From: an uncultured Collinsella sp.
GTDB taxonomy: Bacteria > Actinomycetota > Coriobacteriia > Coriobacteriales > Coriobacteriaceae
Length of the DNA: 20,923 nucleotides
NCBI GenBank assembly: GCA_900551015.1
Contig: URUI01000038.1
Coordinates: 1 to 20,923 of the forward strand
Direction of reading: 5' to 3'
Shown: in pieces, positions 7,150-16,290 of the stretch
How positions within the stretch are numbered: the stretch's first letter is position 1
Layout of the letters: every line of letters starts with the position of its first letter
Notes under the pieces: model-generated
What the model saw: the letters and a program-made list of their open reading frames with translations, nothing else
The model's database searches: none
What the model was told of the DNA's origin: nothing
Program-made: the position numbers and the translations under genes

Positions 7150-8169
7150 CTACTCGGCGTCCTTCAGGGGCGGCATGGGCTTCCAGTTGGGGTCCTTGAC
7201 GATCTTGCGGGCGTCCTTCATGCCGCGGCGCAGCGCCGGAATGCCGGTCTTAAAGCACTTGTCGACGGCAGCCAGACGAATGAACTCCTTGCAGAAGGTC
7301 GCGGCATTGCCCAGGCGGAACAGCATGGGGTGGTAGTCTCCGTAGATCTGCATATAGCGAGCGAGGAAGCCTCGGTTGCGCATGATGTAGTAGCGGTTGG
7401 TGTCGCTCGTGGAGTTGAGCTGGCGCTTGCCGGCGATATCCCAGTTGGAGACGGCGCGGGCGCGCTTGAGCACCACGTCGGCGACCACGGCGGCGGGGAA
7501 GTGTTGGCTGGCTACGTAGCCGTAGCAGGCATCGTCGCCGTAGATAAAGAAGCGCGCGTCTGGCAGGCCAATCTTGTCGACCACGCGGCGCGAGAACATG
7601 CCGCCCTCAAAGCACAGTTGGTTCATGGTGCGGTAGCCCTCGGGTCCCAGATCCCACTTGGCGATGGGGTTGGGAATGCCGAGCGAAAGGATGAGCTGGT
7701 ACTGCCAAAAGAAAGCACCGCCGTCAAAGTCCAGGCGCGAACCCTGAATGACGTCGTAACGGTCGGTCCACTTGGCCAAGCGCTCGATGCCTTCGGGGAT
7801 GACGAGCACGTCGTCGTCCATGACCCAGAACCACTGGGCGCCCAGGTCGTAGGCGCATTTAGTGCCGGCGGAGAAGCCGCCCGCACCGCCGCCGTTTTCG
7901 AGCTGCGGGGCGTAGATGACACGGTCGGTGCCGCCCTGCGCGTCGGGCTGCTCGGTGTCGATGCCCCACAGGTTGGCCAGGCGCTCGTTGAATGCGGTAC
8001 ACATGGCCTCGGTCTCGCGCGAATTCTCGTTATCGACAATCACGATGCGCCAGGGCGTTGCCGTGAGCTCGGTCATGGAGTCGAACAAGTTGGCCAGGAG
8101 TTCCTGGCGCTTGTACGTGACGACAACGATGGCGAGCTTATCGATGGGGGCGGGAAGGGTTGAAGGCAT
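7150..8169 (-). CDS. GT2 glycosyltransferase, GlfT/rhamnosyltransferase-like
   Basis: A 339-residue cytoplasmic GT-A glycosyltransferase. It begins with the nucleotide-sugar strand LAIVVVTYKR (12-21), then VDNENS (45-50), the NGGGAGGFSAG loop (92-102) and the metal-binding WVMDDDV (115-121). The NxGGAGG...DDD pattern is typical of galactofuranosyl- and rhamnosyltransferases of the GlfT/WbbL type. The acceptor region contains CFEGGMFSRR and FIYGDDACYGY. The frame stays open to 8304, but the ATG at 8169 fits the family N-terminus and has AAAGGA about 11 bp upstream. On the minus strand TACAAT (8250-8245) is a candidate -10. It is transcribed away from the other five glycosyltransferases but probably works on the same surface glycan. 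The sugar donor cannot be read from the sequence. Confidence 0.88.
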   Translation of the reverse strand: MPSTLPAPIDKLAIVVVTYKRQELLANLFDSMTELTATPWRIVIVDNENSRETEAMCTAFNERLANLWGIDTEQPDAQGGTDRVIYAPQLENGGGAGGFSAGTKCAYDLGAQWFWVMDDDVLVIPEGIERLAKWTDRYDVIQGSRLDFDGGAFFWQYQLILSLGIPNPIAKWDLGPEGYRTMNQLCFEGGMFSRRVVDKIGLPDARFFIYGDDACYGYVASQHFPAAVVADVVLKRARAVSNWDIAGKRQLNSTSDTNRYYIMRNRGFLARYMQIYGDYHPMLFRLGNAATFCKEFIRLAAVDKCFKTGIPALRRGMKDARKIVKDPNWKPMPPLKDAE

Positions 8170-8425
8170 GGGGCAATATATCCTTTCACGCGCGGCGGGC
8201 GAGCGCTGCGCGGAAGCTATCGAATACGTCCTTGGGACTGTCCTATTGTAAAGGCTCGCCGCACCTTGACGGCAAGCTTTGAATAAAACGCAGGAACCTG
8301 CCACGGGCCCGCCGCATGACGTGCGGCTACTTTGCCCGCAAGAGGCTCCATAGATTATATAAACGTCCGCTGGCGCGCTGACCCTTTGATACCATGAAAC
8401 GACAGGTATTTCCTAAGGAGCACAT

Positions 8426-9529
8426 TTGTCTACTAACGTCTCTGGCAGCCCTGTTCTGTCGCTGCTTATTCCCATTTACAATGTTCAGCGCTACCTGCGC
8501 GAGTGTCTCGATTCCGCCCTGGCACAGACGCTCAAGGATATTGAGATCATCTGCATTAACGACGGGTCGACCGACAACTCGCTGGTGATTATCCGCGAGT
8601 ATATGGAGCGCGATGGGCGCGTCAAGATGATCGACAAGGCCAACAGCGGCTACGGCGACTCGATGAACCACGGTCTGGAGATGGCGCGTGGCAAGTACGT
8701 TGGCATCTTGGAGTCCGATGACTTTATGGCGTCCGACGCACTCGAAAAGCTTGTCTCGGCCGCCGATACCAATAATGCCGACTTTGCGAAGGCGAACTTT
8801 GATTTCTACTGGTCTAAGCCCGAGGAACGCCGTTCGCTGCATGAGATGTTTAGACCTCAGGATTGTGGCAAGCCGGTGCACCCGAGCGATACGACGCAGT
8901 TCTTTAAGCAAAAGCCGTCGATTTGGTCGGCCGTGTACCGTCGCGATTTTCTTGAGCGCAACGGCATTAAGTTCCTGCCGACTCCGGGGGCATCCTTTCA
9001 GGACACGTCATTCGCCTTTAAGGTGATCGCGTGCGCCGATAAGGCTGTTTACCTGCATGATGCCGTGTTGTCGTATCGCCAGGACAACGAGAATTCCTCG
9101 GTCAATTCTTCGGCTAAGGTCTTTTGCGTCAATACCGAGTATGCCGAGATTGAGCGTTGGATTCGAGAGGATTATGCCCGCGACCACGCAAGTGATGACG
9201 TCGCGCGCATGCTCAAGTTCAACCAACTCATTAAGTACGATTCGTATATGTGGAACTACGTGCGCTTGGCGCCTAAGTTCTATAAGGAGTTCCTGGTTCA
9301 GATGGCCAAGGAGTTCCAAGCGGCCTTGGACGCGGGGGAGTTTTCGCTTGACGATCTCAAGCCGTGGAAGCGCGCAAATCTCGCTGCCATCCTCAAAGAT
9401 CCTGAGGGCTGGGTTGACGAGCATCCGAGTTTTGCGACGGATGGTGCCTTGGGGCGTGCTAAGTATTACGCCTCGGTTGGAGGCCCAGGCGTGGTTGCTG
9501 CCTTCCTCATCGAATCGCTGAGGGGGTAG
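8426..9529 (+). CDS. GT2 family glycosyltransferase (paralogue of the 10651 gene)
   Basis: A 367-residue cytoplasmic glycosyltransferase. The GT-A domain begins at LSLLIPIYNVQRYL (about 11-24), followed by CINDGSTDNS and the metal-binding ESDDF (about 97-101). Downstream are KPSIWSAVYRRDFL and PTPGASFQDTSFAFKV, where the QD pair is the usual acceptor-side acid. The start is TTG at 8426 with AAGGAG (8415-8420) five bases upstream; no ATG fits. TTGCCC (8332-8337) and TTATAT (8355-8360) may be its promoter. Its first ~100 residues are nearly the same as those of the gene at 10651, including 46 identical nucleotides, so the two arose by duplication. It opens the plus-strand cluster and is followed after 6 bp by the next gene. 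Confidence 0.9.
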   Translation: MSTNVSGSPVLSLLIPIYNVQRYLRECLDSALAQTLKDIEIICINDGSTDNSLVIIREYMERDGRVKMIDKANSGYGDSMNHGLEMARGKYVGILESDDFMASDALEKLVSAADTNNADFAKANFDFYWSKPEERRSLHEMFRPQDCGKPVHPSDTTQFFKQKPSIWSAVYRRDFLERNGIKFLPTPGASFQDTSFAFKVIACADKAVYLHDAVLSYRQDNENSSVNSSAKVFCVNTEYAEIERWIREDYARDHASDDVARMLKFNQLIKYDSYMWNYVRLAPKFYKEFLVQMAKEFQAALDAGEFSLDDLKPWKRANLAAILKDPEGWVDEHPSFATDGALGRAKYYASVGGPGVVAAFLIESLRG

Positions 9530-9535
9530 GTCGAC

Positions 9536-10576
9536 ATGGGAGAGACTTTGACCCCCAAAGCGACCATTGTCGTCCCCGTTTACAACTCTGCGCGCTCCAT
9601 TCAGCGATGCCTCGATTCGCTGTTGGCTCAGTCCGAGCGCTCGATTCAGGTTGTCTGCGTCAACGACGGTTCGACTGATGATTCGTTGAACGTGTTGCGC
9701 CAGGTCGCGCAGGCCGACGATCGCGTACTGGTGATTGACCAGGAAAATGCGGGTGTCTCGTGTGCTCGAAATGCCGGTATCGATGCCGCCGAGGGCGAGA
9801 CCGTCTTTTTTGTGGACGCCGACGATTATATCGATGCCCAGACGGTCGAGCGCGTACTGCATGCCATGGAGTCTGCAGATGCCGAGGCCGCCGTTTTTGG
9901 CGGCGTCTGTGAACCAGCCGATGCTGCCCCCAAACGCGTCCATCAACTCATGAGCCCCAAAGCCGGTACCTTCGACGCCCGTGATCCCCAACTTCTGTTC
10001 CATTCGAATGCGCAGCCCTATGCCTGCCGCGTGGCTTTTTCGCGCGAGCTGCTCAATCGCGAAGGCATTCGCTTCGCCCCCGGTTTGGCTTTGGGCGAGG
10101 ACGTTGTCTTCCAATTTGCGGCTTATGCGCTTGCCCGCAAGACCGTCGTCATGCCGGACAAGTTCTACCACTACGTGATGGAGAGCGAATCGGCGACGCA
10201 CGAGTTCAACAGTGCCGAGGCTCGCGCCAAAAAGCTTGACGCCCACATGAGAATGCTCGAGGAGGTCTTGGAGGGCTGGGCGGCCTACGGTCTTTTGGAC
10301 CTGTGCCCCGGCGAGCTGATCACCTGGTTCCTGGACCTCATTGTGTTCGACCTGGCGCGCTTGGATGCCGATGACTTCCATCGCGTGGCGGCTCGCGTCA
10401 ACATGGACCTCACGACGTTTTTGGGAACGGAGTGGGCGGATATGCCTGCTAAGGGCGCCGTTCGCCGTGTTGCCCACAAGCTCGTTGCGGCGACCTCGGG
10501 CGTTTCGATGGCAGATGCCGCGCTGTTCTATCTTTCGACTCGCGGTCTCAAAGCCTGCCTGGAGCGTTTTATCTAA
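9536..10576 (+). CDS. GT2 family glycosyltransferase
   Basis: A 346-residue glycosyltransferase. It has TIVVPVYNSARSIQRCLDSL at the N-terminus, CVNDGSTDDS, NAGVSCARNAG and the metal-binding DADDY (about 96-100). GEDVVFQFAAY around residue 185 is the acceptor-side GED motif of this subgroup. It begins six bases after the previous stop with only a weak GGGGGTAGG ribosome site, so translation is probably coupled. The C-terminal ~100 residues are a helical region without a recognisable motif. It is closer in plan to the gene at 11782 (CARNAG/SARNAG, GED) than to its immediate neighbours, so two GT subtypes alternate in the cluster. The donor sugar is unknown. Confidence 0.9.
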   Translation: MGETLTPKATIVVPVYNSARSIQRCLDSLLAQSERSIQVVCVNDGSTDDSLNVLRQVAQADDRVLVIDQENAGVSCARNAGIDAAEGETVFFVDADDYIDAQTVERVLHAMESADAEAAVFGGVCEPADAAPKRVHQLMSPKAGTFDARDPQLLFHSNAQPYACRVAFSRELLNREGIRFAPGLALGEDVVFQFAAYALARKTVVMPDKFYHYVMESESATHEFNSAEARAKKLDAHMRMLEEVLEGWAAYGLLDLCPGELITWFLDLIVFDLARLDADDFHRVAARVNMDLTTFLGTEWADMPAKGAVRRVAHKLVAATSGVSMADAALFYLSTRGLKACLERFI

Positions 10577-10650
10577 TTCCAAGCGCTGCCGCCCGCCGCA
10601 ACTCGGCTGCTAAAATAACCCTGTTACACGCTATTCAACAGGAGGTTCTC

Positions 10651-11769
10651 TTGCAGAACTCTGATACCCCTAAAGTTTCGCTTCTTGTTCCCATCTGCAA
10701 TGTTGAGCGCTACCTGCGTGAGTGCCTCGATTCCGCCGTGGCGCAGACGCTCAAGGACATCGAGATCATCTGCATCAACGACGGCTCCACCGATAGCTCG
10801 CCAGATATCATCCGCGAGTACATGGAGCGCGACCCCCGTGTAAAGATGATCGACAAGGCCAACAGCGGCTACGGCGACTCGATGAACCGCGGCCTGGAGA
10901 TGGCGCGCGGCGAGTACGTGGGCATCCTTGAGTCCGACGACTTTATGTTTGAGGATTCACTCCAAAAGCTGGTCGCCAAGGCCGATGCCGAGCATGCCGA
11001 TGTGGTAAAGGGCGACTTTTACCTGTATTGGTCCACGCCCAGCGAGCGGCGTGAGCTGTTTGGGATCATCGACGAGCATATGACGGGCGCCGCGTATCGC
11101 CCCGTCGATCGCCCGGGCATCTTCTACCGCAAACCTTCCATTTGGTCGGCTATCTACCGGCGCGAGTTCCTCAACGACAATCAGATTCGGTTTCTTCCCA
11201 CGCCAGGTGCTTCGTATCAGGATGCGGGTTTTAACTTTAAGGTCTGGGCATGCGCCGAGCGTGCTGCGTTTATCGCGGACCCCATTTTGTGCTATCGCCA
11301 AGATAACGAGAAGAGCTCCGTTAATTCTCCTAACAAGGTGTTTTGCGTGTGCGACGAATATACCGAGATGCAGCGCTTTTTGGACGAGCGTCCCGAGCTC
11401 AAGGCTCAGCTCCAGGGCATTTTAATGCGTATGAAGGTCGATACGTACCGTTGGAATGATGAGCGCCTGGTCGATGAGTTGCGCGAGCAGTTTTGGGAGA
11501 AGGCCTCTCCCGAGCTCAAGTCCGATTGGGATGCCGGTCGCTTTGACCTGTCGCTGTTTGATCCGCGTGGCGAGACCGACTTGCGCCTGATGGTCAAATC
11601 GCCCCGCGCCTATATCGATTCGCGCTTTGACTTTAAGAAGCCGGGCAAGATCAATACGTTTAAGCACTACTTTAAGATCGGCGGCCTGCCGCTGGTCTGG
11701 CGCGTGCTGACGTATCAGCGCACCTACGGTGATAATCCGCACCCCGATGACGTTCCGGTCGCACAGTAG
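10651..11769 (+). CDS. GT2 family glycosyltransferase (paralogue of the 8426 gene)
   Basis: A 372-residue glycosyltransferase starting at TTG, with AGGAGG (10640-10645) five bases upstream. The GT-A domain runs from VSLLVPICNVERYL through CINDGSTDSS to ESDDF; the acceptor half has KPSIWSAIYRREFL and PTPGASYQDAGFNFKV. It is strongly similar to the gene at 8426 through most of its length. The 74-bp gap before it contains TAAAAT (10611-10616), a possible -10, so this gene may begin a second transcript. The C-terminus (after about 340) diverges from its paralogue and ends in a polar tail. It probably adds a sugar to the same surface polysaccharide; specificity cannot be judged. Confidence 0.9.
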   Translation: MQNSDTPKVSLLVPICNVERYLRECLDSAVAQTLKDIEIICINDGSTDSSPDIIREYMERDPRVKMIDKANSGYGDSMNRGLEMARGEYVGILESDDFMFEDSLQKLVAKADAEHADVVKGDFYLYWSTPSERRELFGIIDEHMTGAAYRPVDRPGIFYRKPSIWSAIYRREFLNDNQIRFLPTPGASYQDAGFNFKVWACAERAAFIADPILCYRQDNEKSSVNSPNKVFCVCDEYTEMQRFLDERPELKAQLQGILMRMKVDTYRWNDERLVDELREQFWEKASPELKSDWDAGRFDLSLFDPRGETDLRLMVKSPRAYIDSRFDFKKPGKINTFKHYFKIGGLPLVWRVLTYQRTYGDNPHPDDVPVAQ

Positions 11770-11781
11770 GAGCACTTGACT

Positions 11782-12849
11782 ATGGCTACCCCCAAGATTT
11801 CCGTTGTCGTTCCCATCTATAACGTGGAGGAGTACCTGGCCTGGTGCCTGGACTCCCTGCTTGCGCAGGACATGCCCGATTGGGAAGGCGTGCTGGTCAA
11901 CGACGGCTCGCCGGACGGTTCGCGCGATATTGCGGCTGCCTATTGCGAAAAGGACGCGCGCTTTACGCTGGTCGATAAGGAGAACGGCGGCCTGTCGAGC
12001 GCCCGCAATGCGGGTATCGCTGCGTCCACGTCGCCTATCGTTGCGTTCTTGGATTCCGACGACCGCTTTACGCCCGATGCGTGCCGCGTGATCGTCGATG
12101 CCTTTGAGCGCCAAGACTGCGACGTTTTGACCTTTGGCGCGAACCCGTATCCGTTGGAGGCGGGGTATCCGTGGCTTAACTATGTGCTGAGTCCGCACGA
12201 TGTGTCGTTTGAAGGCTATAGCTCTGACCTACTGTTTAAGGAAGCGTCTCGCCCCTTTGCATGGCGCACCGCTTGTAAGCGCGCTTTTTTGCTGGCCAAC
12301 GGGATTGTGTTCGATGAAACCGTTAAATATGGCGAGGACCAGGTTTTCGATTTTGCCGTGTACGGTCGCTCGCGCAAGACTGCGCTTATCTCGAACAAGC
12401 TGTACGACTATCGCGTGGCACGCAAAGGCTCGCTCATGGACACCATGCGCTATGACGACGAGACACGTTTGCTGGAGCACGTGAAGATTTACTCAGCGGT
12501 GCTGGCCGATTGGCGCCGTGATGGGCTCGATGCCCAGCATGCCGATGACCTGGCATACTTCCTGTGTGATCTGGTACTGTACGATGCGCTCAGGCTGCTG
12601 GGTTCGGACTGCGGCAAGGTGTTTGCCGCCGTTGCCGCGGCGCTTGCCGGTTCTGCCGTGGGCAGCGATGCTGCGCTCGCACAATGCGCTCCTTCTGTTG
12701 CCGCTATGGTGCGTGCGGCGCTTACCAGCAAGGCCCCCAATGCCCGTGAGTGCAAAAAGCTCATGTTTGATTACGACGTCTTGAGGTTTGGACGCCTGGG
12801 TGCCTGCAAACGTATGGCAGCGAACGCCCTGGGAAAGCGAGAAGTGTAG
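11782..12849 (+). CDS. GT2 family glycosyltransferase
   Basis: A 355-residue glycosyltransferase: KISVVVPIYNVEEYL at the N-terminus, LVNDGSPDGS, GLSSARNAG, the metal-binding DSDDR (about 93-97), and YGEDQVFDFAVY (about 190-201) for acceptor-side catalysis. A TTG two codons earlier (11776) is possible. ATG 11782 is preferred because AGGAG (11768-11772), which overlaps the previous stop, lies nine bases before the ATG but only three before the TTG. The stop TAG at 12847-12849 directly touches the ATG of the next gene, so the two are almost certainly co-translated. The Ala-rich region near 280-310 has no motif I recognise. Confidence 0.9.
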   Translation: MATPKISVVVPIYNVEEYLAWCLDSLLAQDMPDWEGVLVNDGSPDGSRDIAAAYCEKDARFTLVDKENGGLSSARNAGIAASTSPIVAFLDSDDRFTPDACRVIVDAFERQDCDVLTFGANPYPLEAGYPWLNYVLSPHDVSFEGYSSDLLFKEASRPFAWRTACKRAFLLANGIVFDETVKYGEDQVFDFAVYGRSRKTALISNKLYDYRVARKGSLMDTMRYDDETRLLEHVKIYSAVLADWRRDGLDAQHADDLAYFLCDLVLYDALRLLGSDCGKVFAAVAAALAGSAVGSDAALAQCAPSVAAMVRAALTSKAPNARECKKLMFDYDVLRFGRLGACKRMAANALGKREV

Positions 12850-15336
12850 ATGAGTATCAAGCGTTTGGCACTTTGCCGCAGTCAGGGCCGTCTGTTTGTG
12901 CTGCTTCGTTTTGCCGGTCAGGATGTCGCCGCGCTTATTGAACGGGAGGGTTCTCAAGCGTTTGCCCATGCGACGACGAGCGGTTCTTGTGTGCCGTCGC
13001 TGGTGCTCCCGGTCGATCATGGCCGTGTGCTGGCGCTTTGCCCTTCCGTTTCCGATTACGAGCGCGAGCTCGCCGTCTTGGTGCTTCCCTTTTTGGACTG
13101 CTCTACGATTGACGTCGCATTTGCGTCCGATGGCCAAAAGCTTGGCTCCATTCGCCCCGATAGCCGCGTGGCCAAGCTGGAATCCAAGGTTAACTACAAA
13201 GCAAAGCCTGCGCTGTGCGCGCTTATCCGCGATGCGCAGCGTGGCGAATGCTGCGGTCGCTACGAGATCGATGCCATTCGCTATTTGCCGGCAGACGCCG
13301 GCGCGGTGTGGCGCTATGAGGTTACCTGGGCGGGAGACCCCCAGTGCACCCCTGAGTTCCAGATCTTCGATACACATATGAACGCCATCGATGTTACCGT
13401 GCATGTTTTTGAATCGCAGGTTGACGTGCCGCAGCAGAACGGATGCCGCGTCAATAAAACGTATCTGAGCGTAGAGATGCCTCAGGATATACGGGATTTT
13501 GTCGCGATTGCGGCTGATCCCACGGGCCTAATCCAGAGCGGGTTTTGCGCCATGGATGGTCGCCTGTACAACGGCATGGTCGACGACAGCTGGAACCGCA
13601 TGAAGGACGCGCGTGCAGACGATGCAGCTTATCGACGTTGGTTTGAACAGCATCGCGCAAAGCCGGGCGATTTGGTGTGCCAGCGTGTCGCTTCGGCGGC
13701 CTTTGCCTATAGGCCGCTCGTGAGCATTGTGGTGCCGTGCTACAAGACTGATCGGGTCTACCTGCGCGAGCTGCTGGACTCGGTGCTAGCCCAGAGCTAT
13801 GACAACTGGGAATTGCTGCTCATGGATGCCTCGCCCGAATGGGACGCGGTGGCCACTCTTGCGGCAGACGCCAACGACGAGCGCGTTCGCCGCATCGAGC
13901 TTTCCGGCAACGGCGGCATTGTGCTCAACACCAACGCAGGTATCGAGCAAGCGACAGGCGACTACATCGCGTTCTTGGACCACGATGACATCCTGGAACC
14001 GGACGCATTGTTCCACTATGTTTCTGCGCTGAACAAGGCTGCCGAGGGAGAGCGTCCCCAGGTCCTGTTCTGCGACGAGGACATGTTCCAGAAAACGGGG
14101 GAGTGGGGCCAGCCGGTCTTTAAGACGCGACTCAACGTCGACCTGCTCTATAGCCATAACTGCGTGACGCATTTCCTGATGGTGGAGAAGGCGCTCATCG
14201 ACCGTATTGGCATGTCGCCGGAAGACGTCGCGGGCGCCCAGGATTACGACCTGACGCTCCGCTGCCTTGCGGCGGGCGCGCGGTTTGAGCATGTCGCGCA
14301 CGTGCTGTATCACTGGCGCGTGCATCCGGGATCGACCGCTGACGGTTCTGCCGATAGCAAGCCGTATGCTATTGAAGCCGGGCGCCTTGCGCTTCAGCGC
14401 CACTTTAACGCGCTGGGCGTTCGTGGAACAGTCGAGGAGACCGAGACGCCGTTTGTCTATCGCATGCGCTATGCGCTACCAGAGCCTGCGCCGCTGGTGA
14501 GTATTGTGATTCCCACCAAGGACCACGTTGAGACGCTCGACGCCTGCGTGATGTCGATCGCCCAGAAGGCAACGTATGCCAACTACGAGATCGTCTTGGT
14601 GGAGAACAACAGCGAAGACCCGAAGACGTTTGCGTATTACGAAGTCCTGCCGGAGCGCGTGGCTGCAGCATCCGAAGGCAAGGGCATCGCGCGCGTTGTG
14701 TACTGGCCGGGCGAGTTCAATTACTCCCAGATCATCAACTTTGGCGTTGAGCATGCCAAGGGCGATTACCTGCTGCTGCTCAACAACGATACCGAGGTCA
14801 TAAGCCCTGACTTTATCGAAGAGATGATGGGCTATCTGCAGCGTCCCGATGCGGGCGTGGCGGGCGCCAAACTCTACTTTGCCGATCATCTGGTGCAGCA
14901 TGCCGGCATTTTGGTTGGCGTGCGTGGCGCACTTGCCCATGCCAACCAGGACTTCTCGGCAAGGCGTGAGGGCTACTATGAGCGCGCAGTTCGCCCGAGC
15001 AATTTTAGCGCCGTGACGGGTGCCTGTCAGATGGTGCGACGCGACGTATTTGAGCAGGTCAGGGGCTATAACGAGGAATTCGCCGTTGGCTTTAACGACG
15101 CAGACTTTTGCCTGCGCGTGTGGGAGGCCGGCTATCGAACCATCTTTACGCCCTATGCCGAGCTGTACCACTACGAGTTCACCTCGCGCGGCAGGGAAGA
15201 GGCCAACGAGGAAAAGCTGCGCCGCTGGAAGCGCGAGCAAGCCCTGTTCATGCAGTGCTGGCCTGAGTTCTTCTTGACGGGCGATCCGTGGTTGGGGCCG
15301 AACTTATCCGCTGAGAGCGAGTATTTCTCGGTCTAA
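12850..15336 (+). CDS. Large two-domain GT2 glycosyltransferase
   Basis: An 828-residue protein with two GT-A domains in tandem, a plan seen in polymerising or rhamnan-type transferases of surface polysaccharides. Residues 1-~285 are a non-catalytic N-terminal region of mixed character. The first GT-A domain starts at PLVSIVVPCYKT (~288) with its metal site DHDD at ~377-380 and GAQDYDLTLR further on. The second starts at PLVSIVIPTKD (~548) with LLNNDTEV near 645 and GFNDADFCLRVWEAGY around 747-762. The ATG directly follows the previous stop. The last ~62 residues (from PYAELYHYEF) are encoded by DNA that recurs twice downstream as gene remnants. No convincing terminator follows the stop. Confidence 0.9.
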   Translation: MSIKRLALCRSQGRLFVLLRFAGQDVAALIEREGSQAFAHATTSGSCVPSLVLPVDHGRVLALCPSVSDYERELAVLVLPFLDCSTIDVAFASDGQKLGSIRPDSRVAKLESKVNYKAKPALCALIRDAQRGECCGRYEIDAIRYLPADAGAVWRYEVTWAGDPQCTPEFQIFDTHMNAIDVTVHVFESQVDVPQQNGCRVNKTYLSVEMPQDIRDFVAIAADPTGLIQSGFCAMDGRLYNGMVDDSWNRMKDARADDAAYRRWFEQHRAKPGDLVCQRVASAAFAYRPLVSIVVPCYKTDRVYLRELLDSVLAQSYDNWELLLMDASPEWDAVATLAADANDERVRRIELSGNGGIVLNTNAGIEQATGDYIAFLDHDDILEPDALFHYVSALNKAAEGERPQVLFCDEDMFQKTGEWGQPVFKTRLNVDLLYSHNCVTHFLMVEKALIDRIGMSPEDVAGAQDYDLTLRCLAAGARFEHVAHVLYHWRVHPGSTADGSADSKPYAIEAGRLALQRHFNALGVRGTVEETETPFVYRMRYALPEPAPLVSIVIPTKDHVETLDACVMSIAQKATYANYEIVLVENNSEDPKTFAYYEVLPERVAAASEGKGIARVVYWPGEFNYSQIINFGVEHAKGDYLLLLNNDTEVISPDFIEEMMGYLQRPDAGVAGAKLYFADHLVQHAGILVGVRGALAHANQDFSARREGYYERAVRPSNFSAVTGACQMVRRDVFEQVRGYNEEFAVGFNDADFCLRVWEAGYRTIFTPYAELYHYEFTSRGREEANEEKLRRWKREQALFMQCWPEFFLTGDPWLGPNLSAESEYFSV
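15151..15336 (+). repeat. Copy A of the glycosyltransferase 3'-end repeat
   Basis: The final ~186 bp of the large glycosyltransferase gene. The same stretch recurs at 16291-16464 (copy B) and 19051-19239 (copy C). By hand count A and C differ at about 24 positions, mostly in the last 75 bp, while the first ~110 bp are almost the same. The sequence after this stop codon does not resemble that after B and C. Confidence 0.85.
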
Positions 15337-15486
15337 GGCAATGGTTTTTAGGAAGTCCTTAACTTTCTTTCGCTATGAGCTTGGAAGAAAGCAAGGTTGG
15401 ACTACTTACTAAGACAAATTACGAAAGCTCGATACTTCCGCGATAAGTTTATACAAGCTTATACAGCTCGATATTATTCGATATAA

Positions 15487-16096
15487 GTAGATATCGCACT
15501 TGCCTTTGCCGGCTTACCCGCCGGCGTTATGGATCTTATTAACGGCAAGGCGCTTACGTTCTTGCGTCGTGCTCTTCCCGAAGATCTGGCGCCTATCAAC
15601 CAGGTGGAGGTGGCGCCATCCATGGGCGACAGCTTTATCGCAACCGGGTTGAACATAGAGGACGATCTGCTTTCGAGATCCGCTAAGGCCACTAAGGGCT
15701 ATGCCTATCTGGTGCAACTGGTCGGTTATTCCATTTGGCAGCGCGCTAACTTGCACCGTGCCAAAAGTGCCATTGTGAGCGAGCGGGATGTCACCGAGGG
15801 CATTGCGCTGGCAGAGGCTCGTTTTCACGATGTTGTTCACGAGCCCGCGATTTCTGGACTGGGACTCAGCGATATCAAATACCTTTTGGCGATGTGCGAG
15901 GACAAACAGCAGTCTAAATCATCCGAGATTGCCAAACGTATGGGTAAAAAGACCAATGAGATCAGCTCTATTAGGGCCAAATTGCTACAAAGAGAGGTTA
16001 TTCAGGCGCCACAGGGGGGGCTACGTGCAGTTTGCCGTGCCGGACCTAGATATCTATCTGCGAGAGAATGCCGAGGAGATTCTCGAACGGTTCTAA
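15487..16096 (+). pseudogene. Remnant of an AAA+ ATPase (C-terminal half, frameshifted)
   Basis: This is the C-terminal part of a COG1672-type AAA+ ATPase common in Coriobacteriia. The visible reading begins after an in-frame stop near 15484 with IALAFAGLPAGVMDLIN, the sensor-1/linker region. It continues through a ATKGYAYLVQLVGY block and a winged-helix end (SDIKYLLAMCEDKQ...SEIAKRMGKKTNEISSIRAKLLQREVI). The P-loop and Walker B half are absent. At a run of seven G's (16014-16020) the frame shifts by one base; past it GYVQFAVPDLDIYLRE restores the family C-terminus and stops at 16096. A 240-residue frame read from 15529 is therefore wrong after the G run. It lies between copies A and B of the glycosyltransferase repeat. 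A phase-variable tract or sequencing slip could explain the shift but not the missing 5' half. Confidence 0.7.
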
Positions 16097-16290
16097 ATCG
16101 AGATAGGGCGACGTCATATTCTTTAAGACCGTTCCTAACATCGATTGCCATATCGGGTTTTTCTGGGGCGACATTCCCCGTGATAATAAGATGCGGCATT
16201 CATCGTCGCCCGCTAATCAGATTTCGTCTATCTATGGCATTGCGTGTTTAAATTCGCAGCAACTAAGATACCATTCGCAAAGAGTGAGGG

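Noticed and set aside
7114..8163. 349-residue plus-strand frame over the GlfT-like gene
   Set aside because: The minus-strand protein has all GT2 motifs; the plus frame is a Val/Ala/Gly/His-rich shadow.
8311..8327. GCCGCA/TGCGGC dyad as a terminator
   Set aside because: No T-tract follows on either strand at the right distance; it may be chance or a regulatory site.
9008..10582. 524-residue minus-strand frame over two glycosyltransferases
   Set aside because: It spans two convincing plus-strand genes and their junction and has no recognisable motif.
15363..15391. CTTTCTT/AAGAAAG stem as terminator of the glycosyltransferase operon
   Set aside because: The arms match but no T-run follows and the 15-base loop with an AT-rich stem is weak.
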